From NCBI GenBank assembly GCA_963746185.1, contig CAVVAE010000001.1, positions 434,001-498,000 of the forward strand: a stretch of 64,000 nucleotides of DNA, written 5' to 3'. This stretch comes from CAVVAE01 sp963746185 (GTDB lineage Bacteria > Actinomycetota > Actinomycetes > Propionibacteriales > Nocardioidaceae). Both the position numbers and the translations under genes were made by a program. Positions 8,201 to 17,661 of this stretch are shown here, in pieces (position 1 is the first letter of the stretch; every line of letters starts with the position of its first letter). The notes beneath the pieces are model-generated. The model made no database searches, was not told the DNA's origin, and worked only from the letters and a program-made list of their open reading frames with translations.

Positions 8201-9795
8201 CGGAGCAGCCGCTCCAGTGCCGCGATGCCATTGGCCGGGTCGAGCAGGTGCAACCTCAGGACGGGCCGACCATGCTCGGCCAGCACACGTGCGTCGCCGG
8301 CCGCTTGCGCGGAGATCAGCGTCTGGAACGTGAACGGACGGTCGGGGATCTCCAGATCGTCGGGCTCGTTGCTGGTGATCTGCAGGAACACACCCTGGGG
8401 TCGGCCGCCCTTGTGGTACTGGCCGGTTGAGTGCAGGAAGCGCGGTCCCCAGCCGAACGTCGTGGGACGTTCGGTACGAAGCGCGAGGTTGCGACGTACC
8501 CCATGCAAGGACGCGTCACGCGCCGAGTCGAGGTAGGCCATCACTGCGAGATAGCCGTCGTCTCCCAGCTGTGACACCAGCGCCTCGATGGCGCCGGCAA
8601 TCGTGTCCACACCCTTCAACAGGTCGCCCGATGTGCGGGCCTCGACGCCGTCGTCGGTAATCGCGGGCGGCTCCTCTGGGGGTTGTTCGTCCAGCAGACC
8701 GCGGGCCGCGGACTTGGCGCTCTCGACGTCCGGTTGGTCGAACGGGTTGATGCCGAGCACGCGTCCGATGGCCGCGGTAGCGGTCTCCCAGGTGAGGAAC
8801 TGCGCTCCCAGCGTCCCCGACACCGCGGTCCAGGGCTCGCCCACACCTTCAGGTGCAGCCGCCTCGGGCGCTGTCAGGCCGGCGACCACCACGTCGTGTG
8901 CCGGCCATCTGACCTCGGGGTCAGCAGGCCCTTCGACCGCCACCGGGAGCAGACCAGTGCCTTGCTTGCCGGTCGACTCGGCGATGAGCTGTTCGGCCCA
9001 GTCCGCGAATCCCGAGATGCCGGACTCGAAGTTGGCGATCGCCACCTTGTCACGAGCCTGATCGCCGACCAGGGCGGCAGCGAGAATCAACGCCGGGTTG
9101 TCGACAGTGTCGGCTCCGAGGGCGGCCATCACTTCCTCGGCCTCGTCGAGAAGATCGGCCACGTCGACGCCGGCAAGACCCGTCGGCACGAGGCCGAAGG
9201 CGGTCAGGGCGCTGTAGCGGCCGCCGACGTTCGGGTCGGCCAGGAAGACCTTGCGATAACCCTGCTCCTTGGCCAATGTCTCGAGGGCAGAGCCAGGGTC
9301 GGTGACAGCAACGAGCCGGGACGACGCGTCGATGCCCGCACGTTCGAACGCTGCGACGTAGGCGCGCCGCTGGCTGTCGGTCTCGAGCGTGCCGCCGGAC
9401 TTGCTGGAGACCACGACGACGGTGCGAGACAGGTCGCCGCTGACGGCACGACGCACTGCACTCGGATTGGTGGAGTCCACGATCGTGAGCGGGACGTCGT
9501 ACGTGCGCGAGATGACCTCCGGCGCCAGCGACGACCCGCCCATCCCGCACAGCGCCACCTGGTCGATACCCTCGGCCCACAACTCGGCGCGCAGTGCCTC
9601 GATCTCTGCGAGCAGCGGCCGCGACGAGACAGGCAGCGTCACCCAGGACAACCGGATCGAAGCTTCTGACTCCGCATCCGGGCCCCAAAGCGTCGGGTCC
9701 TGCGCAGCCATCCGGCTCGCGACCTTGTCGTCGACCAGCTTCTGGAGGACGTCGTCGTACGACGCAGAGGAGCTGACGGTAAGCGCAGGCCTCAC
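8197..9795 (-). CDS. pgi: Glucose-6-phosphate isomerase
   Basis: 532 residues from the GTG at 9795, chosen because it overlaps the tal stop (GTGA); a longer reading frame upstream is only shifted tal. It interconverts glucose- and fructose-6-phosphate. Visible SIS features are ALCGMGGSSLAPEV near the N terminus, VSSKSGGTLET, and a C-terminal FGWGPRFLHSTGQYHKGG with the active-site His/Lys. This divergent long actinobacterial PGI form is normally found in tal/zwf operons, as here. Confidence 0.93.
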   Translation of the reverse strand: MRPALTVSSSASYDDVLQKLVDDKVASRMAAQDPTLWGPDAESEASIRLSWVTLPVSSRPLLAEIEALRAELWAEGIDQVALCGMGGSSLAPEVISRTYDVPLTIVDSTNPSAVRRAVSGDLSRTVVVVSSKSGGTLETDSQRRAYVAAFERAGIDASSRLVAVTDPGSALETLAKEQGYRKVFLADPNVGGRYSALTAFGLVPTGLAGVDVADLLDEAEEVMAALGADTVDNPALILAAALVGDQARDKVAIANFESGISGFADWAEQLIAESTGKQGTGLLPVAVEGPADPEVRWPAHDVVVAGLTAPEAAAPEGVGEPWTAVSGTLGAQFLTWETATAAIGRVLGINPFDQPDVESAKSAARGLLDEQPPEEPPAITDDGVEARTSGDLLKGVDTIAGAIEALVSQLGDDGYLAVMAYLDSARDASLHGVRRNLALRTERPTTFGWGPRFLHSTGQYHKGGRPQGVFLQITSNEPDDLEIPDRPFTFQTLISAQAAGDARVLAEHGRPVLRLHLLDPANGIAALERLLR

Positions 9796-10919
9796 TTCGC
9801 AGCGCCCGCGACCTTGGGGTCGCCCTTGATCGCCGCGGTGACCGTGTCGATCAGTTCCTGCCACGATTTCTCGAACTTCTCCACGCCTTCGTCCTCGACC
9901 GCCTTGACGACGTCGTCGTAGGAGATGCCCAGCCGCTCGAGCCCTTCGAGCACAGCGCGCGCGTCGTCATACTTCGACGTGACGCTGTCGCCGGTGATCT
10001 CGGCATGGTCGGCGGTGGCCTCGATGGTCGCCTCAGGCATTGTGTTGACGGTGTTGGGCGCGACCAGCTCAGTGACGTACATCGTGTCGGGAAGGTTGGG
10101 GTCCTTGACCGAAGTCGACGCCCAAAGCGGCCGCTGCTTGTGCGCCCCGGCGGCCTCGAGCGGTGTCCAACGGTCGGACGTGAAGACCTCCTCGAAGGCC
10201 TCATAGGCGAGCCGCGCGTTGGCGATCGCCGCCTTGCTGCGCAGCGCTTTGGCCTCGTCGGTTCCGATGGCGTCGAGTCTCTTGTCGACCTCAGTGTCGA
10301 TGCGGCTGACGAAGAACGACGCCACCGACCGGATGGATGCCAGGTCGACGCCCTTGGAGTGCGCTTGCTCAAGACCCGTGAGGTAAGCGTCCATCACCGC
10401 GCGGTAGCGCTGCAGGCTGAAGATCAAGGTGATGTTGACGTTGATTCCCTCTGCTGTCGCGGCGGTGATCGAGGCCAGCCCCTCCTCGGTCGCCGGGATC
10501 TTGATCATCACGTTGGCCCGGTCGACCATCCACCACAGGGCCCGCGCTTCGGCGGTCGTGGCGTCAGTGAGGTGGGCAAAACGTGGGTCGACCTCGATGC
10601 TGACGCGGCCGTCCTGTCCGTCCGTGCGGTCGTAGGTGTCGCGTAGTACGTCACAGGCCCAGCGGACGTCGTACGTCGTGATGGCGCGGATCGCCTCCTC
10701 GATGTCGACACCTCGCACGGCCAGGTCCTTGACCTGTTCCGCGTAGTCATCGGCGTCGGCGACCGCCTTCGCAAAGATCGTCGGGTTCGACGTGACTCCC
10801 ACGACGTGCTTGTGCTCGATCAGGTCGGCGAGGTTGCCGGTGCGGAGCCGCTCGCGGGAGATGTCATCGAGCCAGATGGACACTCCTTGGTCGGTGAGCG
10901 CCTTGAGTCGATCGTTCAT
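9792..10919 (-). CDS. tal: Transaldolase
   Basis: 375 residues, actinobacterial long form. It moves a dihydroxyacetone unit between sugar phosphates in the non-oxidative pentose phosphate pathway. The Schiff-base Lys is Lys140 in MIKIPATEEG; the N-terminal signature GVTSNPTIFAKA is at residues 41-52. It is followed by pgi with a GTGA overlap and preceded by tkt with a 43-bp gap that contains a purine-rich ribosome-binding stretch. Confidence 0.96.
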   Translation of the reverse strand: MNDRLKALTDQGVSIWLDDISRERLRTGNLADLIEHKHVVGVTSNPTIFAKAVADADDYAEQVKDLAVRGVDIEEAIRAITTYDVRWACDVLRDTYDRTDGQDGRVSIEVDPRFAHLTDATTAEARALWWMVDRANVMIKIPATEEGLASITAATAEGINVNITLIFSLQRYRAVMDAYLTGLEQAHSKGVDLASIRSVASFFVSRIDTEVDKRLDAIGTDEAKALRSKAAIANARLAYEAFEEVFTSDRWTPLEAAGAHKQRPLWASTSVKDPNLPDTMYVTELVAPNTVNTMPEATIEATADHAEITGDSVTSKYDDARAVLEGLERLGISYDDVVKAVEDEGVEKFEKSWQELIDTVTAAIKGDPKVAGAAK

Positions 10920-10962
10920 GATCTGAATCCTTTCGCAATAGGGGAAGTCGGCCGTGAAAGCG

Positions 10963-13083
10963 TCAACCGCGAGCCTCGGCGGCGGCGATGCTGTCCTTGG
11001 CAGCCTGGGTCACGACCTCGGCCGTGAGACCGAACTCCATGTAGAGGCGTTGGTAGTCCGCGGATGCACCAAAGTGGTCGATCGACACGATGCGTCCGGA
11101 GTCGCCGACCAGCTCTCGCCAGCCCTGTGCGACGGCGGCTTCGACGGAGACTCGGGCCTTGACCGTCGGCGGCAGAACGGTGTCGCGGTAGGACTTGTCC
11201 TGCTCCTCGAACCATTCCCGGCACGGCATCGACACCACCCGCGCGCGGATCCCGTCGGCGGCCAGCTGGTCGCGTGCGGCGACGGCGATCTGCACCTCAG
11301 ACCCGGTGCCGATGAGAACGACGTCAGGTGCGCCGCCGTCGACGTCGAGCAAGACGTAGGCACCTCGTACGACGTTGGACGTGTCGGCATACCCCTCAGT
11401 GCCGCGCGGGAACGTGGGCACGTCCTGACGGCTCAACACGAGACCTGCGGGCCGATCCGTGTGCTCGAGGATGGCCTGCCAGGCTGCAGTCGTCTCGTTG
11501 GCGTCAGCCGGACGTACGACGTCGAGCCCGGGGATGGCGCGGAGGGCCGCGAGGTGCTCGATCGGCTGGTGGGTCGGGCCGTCCTCGCCGAGCCCGATGG
11601 AGTCGTGCGTCCACACGTACGTCACCGGGAGCTCCATAAGGGCCGCCAGCCGAACCGCGGGTCGCATGTAGTCGGAGAACGTCAGGAACGTGCCGCCATA
11701 CGGTCGAGTGCCGCCGTGCAACGCGATGCCGTTGAGGAGCGACCCCATCGCGTGCTCGCGGATACCGAAGTGCAACACCCGGCCATACCAGTCACCGCTG
11801 AACTCTTTGGTGGAGTGCTCGGGCGGGATGAAGCTGGACTCGCCCTTCGGGGTGGTGTTGTTGGATCCGGCCAGGTCGGCCGAGCCGCCCCACAGCTCCG
11901 GGAGCTTGGGGGCGATCGCGGTCAGTGTTTCGCCGGAGGCTTTGCGCGTCGCCATCCCCTTCTCGTCAGCCGGAAACGTCGGTAGTGCGTCAGCCCAGCC
12001 TTCGGGGAGCGTGCGGGTCTGCATGCGGTCGAAGAGCGCCTTGCGGTCACCTGCCTTGGCTGCCCAGGCGTCGAACTTCTCCTGCCACTGCGCCTGCTCG
12101 ACCTTGCCGCGCTCGACCGCGTGGCGAGTGTGGCTGATGACGTCGTCGCTCACGTCGAAGTGCTTGTCCGGGTCGAACTTGAGCACCTCCTTGGTCGCCA
12201 CCACCTCGTCCTCACCGAGCGCGGAACCGTGTGCCTTGCCGGTGTTCTGGGCCTTGGGTGCCGGCCAGCCGATGATGGTGCGCAGCTGGATGAAGCTGGG
12301 CCGCTTCGTCTCTGCCTTGGCGGCCTTGTAGGCCTTGAACAGCGCCTGGACGTCCTCCTTGTACTCCTTTCCGTCATTGGTCCAGTCGACGGTCTGGACG
12401 TGCCACCCGTAGGCCTCGTAGCGTTTGGCGACGTCTTCGCTGAACGCGACGTTGGTGTCGTCCTCGATGGAGATGTCGTTGTCGTCGTACAACATCACCA
12501 GGTTGCCGAGCTGCTGGTGGCCGGCGATGGAGGAGGCCTCTCCGCTGACGCCCTCCTCGAGGTCGCCGTCACTGGCGATCACGAAGATGTCGTGGTCGAA
12601 CAGGCTCTGGCCGGGCGCAGGCTTGGGATCGAAGAGACCGCGTTCGCGTCGGGCCGCCATCGCCATACCAACAGCGTTGCCGACACCCTGGCCGAGCGGA
12701 CCGGTCGTGGTCTCCACGCCAGCGGTCATGCCGTGCTCGGGGTGGCCGGGTGTGAGGCTGCCCCACGTCCGCAACGCCTTGAGGTCATCGAGCTCCAGAC
12801 CGTATCCGGCGAAGTAGAGCTGGATATAGAGCGTCAGGCTCGAGTGCCCGGCCGAGAGGACGAAGCGATCGCGGCCTGGCCAGTTGGGGTCGGCTGGGTT
12901 GTGGCGCATCAGCTTCTGGAACAGCAGGTACGCCGCCGGCGCCAGGCTCATCGCGGTCCCCGGATGGCCGTTTCCGACCTTCTGGACCGCATCCATCGCC
13001 AGTACTCGGACAGTGTCGACCGCGTGATCATCGACCTCGGTCCAGTCCAGCTTGGCGTAGGGGTTCGCAGGGGCGCTGGTCAC
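10963..13083 (-). CDS. tkt: Transketolase
   Basis: 706 residues, GTG start. It transfers two-carbon units using thiamine diphosphate. The TPP/metal motif is ASDGDLEEGVSGEASS with downstream DDNDISIED; the N-terminal AMDAVQKVGNGHPGTAMSLAP and the C-terminal HFGASADYQRLYMEFGLT are typical. It is the first gene of the operon tkt-tal-pgi-zwf-opcA-pgl and is divergent from ctaB across 211 bp that should hold both promoters. No gnd gene is present in the cluster. Confidence 0.97.
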   Translation of the reverse strand: MTSAPANPYAKLDWTEVDDHAVDTVRVLAMDAVQKVGNGHPGTAMSLAPAAYLLFQKLMRHNPADPNWPGRDRFVLSAGHSSLTLYIQLYFAGYGLELDDLKALRTWGSLTPGHPEHGMTAGVETTTGPLGQGVGNAVGMAMAARRERGLFDPKPAPGQSLFDHDIFVIASDGDLEEGVSGEASSIAGHQQLGNLVMLYDDNDISIEDDTNVAFSEDVAKRYEAYGWHVQTVDWTNDGKEYKEDVQALFKAYKAAKAETKRPSFIQLRTIIGWPAPKAQNTGKAHGSALGEDEVVATKEVLKFDPDKHFDVSDDVISHTRHAVERGKVEQAQWQEKFDAWAAKAGDRKALFDRMQTRTLPEGWADALPTFPADEKGMATRKASGETLTAIAPKLPELWGGSADLAGSNNTTPKGESSFIPPEHSTKEFSGDWYGRVLHFGIREHAMGSLLNGIALHGGTRPYGGTFLTFSDYMRPAVRLAALMELPVTYVWTHDSIGLGEDGPTHQPIEHLAALRAIPGLDVVRPADANETTAAWQAILEHTDRPAGLVLSRQDVPTFPRGTEGYADTSNVVRGAYVLLDVDGGAPDVVLIGTGSEVQIAVAARDQLAADGIRARVVSMPCREWFEEQDKSYRDTVLPPTVKARVSVEAAVAQGWRELVGDSGRIVSIDHFGASADYQRLYMEFGLTAEVVTQAAKDSIAAAEARG

Positions 13084-13294
13084 AGCGGCGGGTCCTTCCT
13101 CAAGGCGTCGATTTCGGCGTCGCTTCGGGGACTGTGGTGACCCGATCTCCCCGAGTCTCAGCCTCCTTGGCCGAGCCTACTGCTCCCGCCAATACGGTGC
13201 GCGCCCCCGCAGCCAGCAGGACTCCCGATGCGGATTAGACTGCCTGTCGTAGTCAAGCTTCGCGGCATGCCGCCGTCCGGGGACGCGGAGCACG

Positions 13295-14311
13295 ATGAGT
13301 GCAAGTAGGCCTAGACCCGAGGTGTCCGTGACCGCTGTCGAACCGCAAGCGCCTGTGTTGTCACAGGTGCCGGTGATTGCCGACACCGTCGCTGCCTCGA
13401 CCCCTGAACACCACACCGCAAAGACGCGCTCCGATGTGCTCCGGGCCTACGTCGCCCTGACCAAGCCGCGCATCGTTGAGTTGCTGTTGCTGACCACCGT
13501 GCCGGTGATGTTCCTTGCGGAGGGGGGCGTGCCGTCGCTGTGGCTGGTCGCCGCGACAGTCGTCGGCGGAACGTTGGCCGCTGGCAGCGCGAACGCGTTG
13601 AACTGTGTCGTCGACCGCGACATCGACGAGAAGATGATGCGAACCCGGCGTCGGCCGTTGCCGCGCCACCAGGTCTCACCTCGGTCGGCGCTCGTCTTCG
13701 GGTTAGTGCTGGGAGTTGCCGCGACACTGCTGCTTGGACTGACGGTCAACTGGCTGTCGTCACTGTTGGCGCTCGCGGCGAACGTGTTCTACGTGCTCGG
13801 CTACACGATGGTCCTCAAACGTCGTACGTCGCAGAACATCGTGTGGGGTGGGGCGGCAGGTTGCTTCCCGGCGATGATCGGCTGGACTGCTGTCACGGGA
13901 TCGCTGGCTTGGCCGCCGGTCATCTTGTTCTTGATCGTTTTCTTCTGGACCCCGCCGCACTTCTGGTCGCTGGCGATCCGCTACCGCGACGACTACGCCG
14001 CCGCTGACGTGCCGATGCTGCCAGTCGTGGCTTCGTCGTACGAAGTCGGCCGACAGATCGTGATCTACACGTGGTTGACGGTGGCGATCTCGTTGACGCT
14101 CTGGCCGATCGCGTCGACCGGCTGGCTCTATCCCGTTGCAGCCGTGGTACTCGGGGTCGGTTTTGTCGTGGAGGCGCACGCGTTGTGGCACCGCGCACGC
14201 ACGACCGAAGATCCCGTTGCACTGAAGGCGATGCGACTGTTCCACGGGTCGAACGCCTACCTGGCTTTGTTGTTCCTTGCAATTGCGATCGACCCTCTCG
14301 TCACTCGATAG
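13295..14311 (+). CDS. ctaB: Protohaem IX farnesyltransferase (haem O synthase)
   Basis: 338 residues, UbiA superfamily, about nine membrane segments after a 40-residue soluble N terminus. It adds a farnesyl group to haem B on the way to haem A for cytochrome oxidase. The two Asp-rich prenyl-diphosphate sites are visible: NCVVDRDIDEKMMRTRRRPL and YRDDYAAADVPML. Divergent from tkt, the usual actinobacterial arrangement. The partner enzyme CtaA is encoded at 27622-28542. Confidence 0.95.
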   Translation: MSASRPRPEVSVTAVEPQAPVLSQVPVIADTVAASTPEHHTAKTRSDVLRAYVALTKPRIVELLLLTTVPVMFLAEGGVPSLWLVAATVVGGTLAAGSANALNCVVDRDIDEKMMRTRRRPLPRHQVSPRSALVFGLVLGVAATLLLGLTVNWLSSLLALAANVFYVLGYTMVLKRRTSQNIVWGGAAGCFPAMIGWTAVTGSLAWPPVILFLIVFFWTPPHFWSLAIRYRDDYAAADVPMLPVVASSYEVGRQIVIYTWLTVAISLTLWPIASTGWLYPVAAVVLGVGFVVEAHALWHRARTTEDPVALKAMRLFHGSNAYLALLFLAIAIDPLVTR

Positions 14312-14480
14312 CCGTCGGCCGTTACAGACTGTTCGTACTCGAAGCACTAGGTCTTTTGCCGATCTGATCCACCTGGAGTGATGGGCTTGTGACGGCCCGT
14401 AGAAATACGGGTGAGTCGCGCAATCCATGAGGGTCATTTTTCGGAGTTCGACGTCAAAAGGCTGACTCTTCCGCCACGGT

Positions 14481-14509
14481 TTGCTACGTGACCTGACAGG
14501 TCATATAGC
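14481..14509 (+). promoter_or_regulatory. Promoter with a palindrome in its spacer
   Basis: TTGCTA (14481-14486) and TATAGC (14504-14509) are separated by exactly 17 bases. The spacer holds TGACCTGACAGGTCA (14489-14503), a perfect 7-1-7 palindrome ending directly at the -10. This is the layout of a repressor-controlled promoter. The predicted start of transcription is near 14516, giving a leader of about 95 bases before the collagen-like gene. The elements are read directly; promoter activity is inferred. Confidence 0.55.
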
Positions 14510-14609
14510 GAAGCATTGATCCGTCCGGCACGTGGTCGCCATCTTTTGGCCGGGGCGGGGAGCCAGAGGCGAAACCCACGCTAACCATGACGACGGAAAG
14601 CTGGGTCTT

Positions 14610-16855
14610 GTGTCTAATCGCGTTCTCTCAAAGAGAGGCCGTACTCGAAGAAGTACGAAGCTTCTCGTCGGCGGCGGAGTCATGATCGCCATGCTTGGAA
14701 GCCTGACCGCTGCCCAAGCCTCTATTCCAGGTATCGGTGGCGCTATCAACGCCTGCTACAACAAGAGCACCGGCGACGTGCGCATCATCGATGCCGCCAA
14801 GACGAACTGCAAGGCCACCGAGAAATTCATCACGTGGAATCAGGCTGGCCAGATGGGCCCGCAAGGTCCTCAGGGCATCCAGGGTGTCAAGGGCAACACC
14901 GGCAACACCGGCGCTGCGGGCGCCACCGGCGCCGCTGGTGCACCAGGTGCGGCAGGTACCGCGGGCACGAATGGAACCAACGGAACCAACGGTGCTCCCG
15001 GAGCAGCGGGTGCTACCGGTGCTGCCGGTACTGACGGCGCCGATGGAGCCGACGGTGTCGATGGAACCGACGGCACCGATGGAGCCGACGGTGCTGACGG
15101 CGCTCAGGGTCCGCAGGGCATTCAGGGACTCCAGGGTGCGGCCGGTGCTGACGGTGCAGATGGAGCCGATGGAGCCGATGGAGCCGATGGAGCCGATGGA
15201 GCCAACGGTGCTGATGGCGCGACCGGCGCGACTGGCGCGACCGGCGCTGCTGGCTCTAACGGTTCTGACGGCGCAGACGGCGCTGACGGTACCGATGGTG
15301 TCGACGGAGCTGTGGGAGCCGCTGGCCCGCAAGGTGCCGCCGGAACCAACGGCACTGACGGTGTCAATGGAGCCGACGGAGCCGATGGTGTCGACGGAGC
15401 CGACGGAGCCGACGGAGCTCAGGGTCCGCAAGGCATTCAGGGACTCCAGGGTGAGACCGGCGCTGCTGGTGCCGATGGCACCAACGGAACCAACGGTGTC
15501 GACGGCGAAGACGGTGCCGATGGCGCCGACGGAACCGACGGTGTCGACGGAGCTGTAGGGGCGGCCGGCCCGCAAGGTGCCGCCGGGACCAACGGCACTG
15601 ACGGCGTCGACGGAAACAACGGCAGTGACGGTGTCGACGGCCAGGACGGTGCCGATGGCGCTGATGGTGCGACAGGTGCAACCGGCGCTCAGGGTCCGCA
15701 GGGCATTCAGGGACTCCAGGGTGAGACTGGCGCTGCTGGTGCCGATGGCACCAACGGAACGAACGGAGTCGACGGAACTGACGGCGCGAATGGCGCCACC
15801 GGTGCCGCTGGCGCTAACGGAGCGGACGGCGAAGACGGTGCCGATGGCGCTGACGGAGCCCAGGGCATCCAGGGTGAGACTGGTGCTGCTGGCACCAACG
15901 GAACCAACGGAACCAACGGTGTCGACGGTGCCGACGGAGCCGACGGAGCCCAAGGCATCCAGGGTGAGACTGGTGCTGCCGGAACCAACGGCACCAACGG
16001 CACGAACGGTGCCGACGGAGACGATGGTGCCGACGGAGCCGACGGAGCCGACGGAGCCGATGGTGCCGACGGAGCCGACGGAGCCGACGGTGCAACCGGT
16101 GCTCAGGGCATCCAGGGCGAGACGGGTGCTGTAGGCCCGCAAGGAATCCAGGGTGCAACCGGAGCTACGGGTGCCACCGGAGCCGCTGGAGCTGACGGTG
16201 CCGACGGCGCTGACGGAACCAACGGAAACGATGGCGCTACCGGTGCTCAGGGCATCCAAGGTGAGACTGGCGCAGTAGGTCCGGCAGGTCCTCAGGGCGA
16301 AGCCGGTGCTGTTGGTCCGCAAGGTCCGCAGGGTGACACCGGAGCAACCGGAGCCACGGTGCTAACGGGGCCGATGGCGCCAACGGTGCCGACGGCACTG
16401 CAGGTGCTACCGGCGACACTGGTCCGATGGGCCCGCAGGGCCAGGCCGGTGCCGATGGTGCGCAAGGCCCAGCAGGTGCGCAGGGAATCCAGGGTGCCAC
16501 CGGAAACACTGGTGCAGCCGGTCCCACCGGAGCAACTGGTCCCGCAGGTGCCACAGGTCCGCAACGGTCCTGCTGGGACCATCGCGAACAGTTTCGTGGT
16601 CACCGGCAATGCCGTGAACACTCAAAACGACAACGTGGGCGTCACTACCGCCACGTCGACGGCGCTGTGCACCGGTGGCAGCAAGCTGCTGGGCGGCGGG
16701 GTCACGTTGTGCAGGGATCGAGCGACAAGATCGCTGCACAAACCTCGGCACCGAACAACGCAGCGACGCCGACCGGGTGGGTAGCAAACGCCGTTGTCAT
16801 TGTGAAGGCGAACAACACGGCCACGGTCACTGCATTTGCGGTGTGCGGGTCCTAA
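14610..16855 (+). CDS. Collagen-like repeat surface protein (frameshifted)
   Basis: N terminus: GTG at 14610, basic region, hydrophobic segment (LLVGGGVMIAMLGSLTAAQA, likely signal peptide), then a short Cys-containing domain (INACYNKSTGDVRIID...TNC). From about 14850 to 16580 the protein is nearly pure Gly-X-Y triplets (GPQGIQG, GADGADG, GTNGTNG), then a C-terminal globular domain with GGSKLLGGGVT and TVTAFAVCGS, common in actinobacterial collagen-like proteins. Reading it through needs three single-base corrections: one missing base near 16356, one extra near 16572 and one missing near 16706. With these the protein is about 748 residues. Without them it ends at 16784 with a scrambled tail. 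It could be a pseudogene or a sequencing artefact. Confidence 0.75.
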
Positions 16856-16871
16856 CAACTGAATAGCAGGG

Positions 16872-16903
16872 TGCGGGCCCGCCAGCGACTTGGCGGGCCC
16901 GCA
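16872..16903 (+). terminator. Strong hairpin after the collagen-like gene
   Basis: A perfect 13-bp stem (TGCGGGCCCGCCA / TGGCGGGCCCGCA) with a six-base loop starts 16 bases after the stop at 16855. There is no T-run, as is common for high-GC actinobacterial terminators. Confidence 0.75.
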
Positions 16904-17023
16904 TCACGGTTCCTGTCCCATCGCACCGTTCGCCCACTTCATCTGCTGACGACGGATAACCTGATAACTGGTTCGGTCCGCGGCTTTCGCGGTCCGGACC
17001 AACCAATGTTTGGAGAGCACCTC

Positions 17024-17633
17024 ATGAATCAAGGTCTACGAACTGCACCGCGCACCGGGCGTCTCGTCCGGTCGCTGGCGCTTACCTCCGTCCTGCTGCT
17101 CGGCGCCACCGCATGCAGCGGCGGTGACTCCGACCCCAGCAAGGACGCCGCGACCACGGTTGCCCCTGACGCGAAGAAGGCGTTGAAGGCTCTTAATGCG
17201 GGTCTTGAGGCGCACGCCGCTGGCGATCTCACCGCGGCCGTGGATGACTACAACGAGGCGCTCGAGTACGACGCAACCAACGAGTTCGCCTTCTACAACC
17301 TGGCTCTCATCGACGAGGCGAACGGAAACTACGGACTCGCCGAAGAGAACTACCGCGCAGCGTTGGACGCCGAAGCCGAGTACGAGCCGGCCCTGTTCAA
17401 CCTGGCGATCCTTCGTACTGCGCGAAGCGACACCGACGGAAGCCATCTCGCTGTACAAGCGCGCCGTGGTTGCCGACCGGAAAGCCGCCGCAGCATGGCT
17501 GAATCTCGGGCTACTGCTGCGAGACGCGGGCAAAGTGAAGGCTGGCGACAAAGCCGTGATCCGCGCCATCGCGCTGGACCCCTCACTGCAGGACCCCACC
17601 GCGCCCGAGAAGAAGAACGGCCCCGCGTCCTAA
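17024..17633 (+). CDS. TPR lipoprotein (one frameshift)
   Basis: The start is ATG at 17024, 6-7 bases after GGAGAG. Signal peptide with lipobox LLGATAC, then tetratricopeptide-like repeats (ALNAGLEAHAAGDLTAAVDDYNEAL..., FAFYNLALIDEANGNYGLAEENYRAAL, AWLNLGLLLRDAGKV). The first two repeats and the third lie in different frames. An extra G near 17432 (GACGGAAGCC for GACGAAGCC) accounts for this; removing it restores TDEAISLYKRAV and a 202-residue protein ending EKKNGPAS. TPRs mediate protein contacts on the outer face of the membrane; the partner is unknown. It follows the collagen-like gene and its terminator, so it is probably separately transcribed. Confidence 0.7.
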
Positions 17634-17646
17634 CGAAACTCGCCCG

Positions 17647-17661
17647 TCAGCGGCCCGCTGA
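17647..17661. terminator. Small palindrome between convergent genes
   Basis: TCAGCGGCCCGCTGA (17647-17661) is a perfect 7-1-7 palindrome sitting in the 28-bp gap between the TPR gene and the RDD gene, which converge here. It could act on both strands; the stem is short, so this is a weak call. Confidence 0.4.

Noticed and set aside
14628..16322. Very long minus-strand open frame opposite the collagen-like gene
   Set aside because: It is the mirror of a Gly-X-Y repeat (Ser/Val/Gly-rich low complexity) with no start context or domain; it is a composition artefact.
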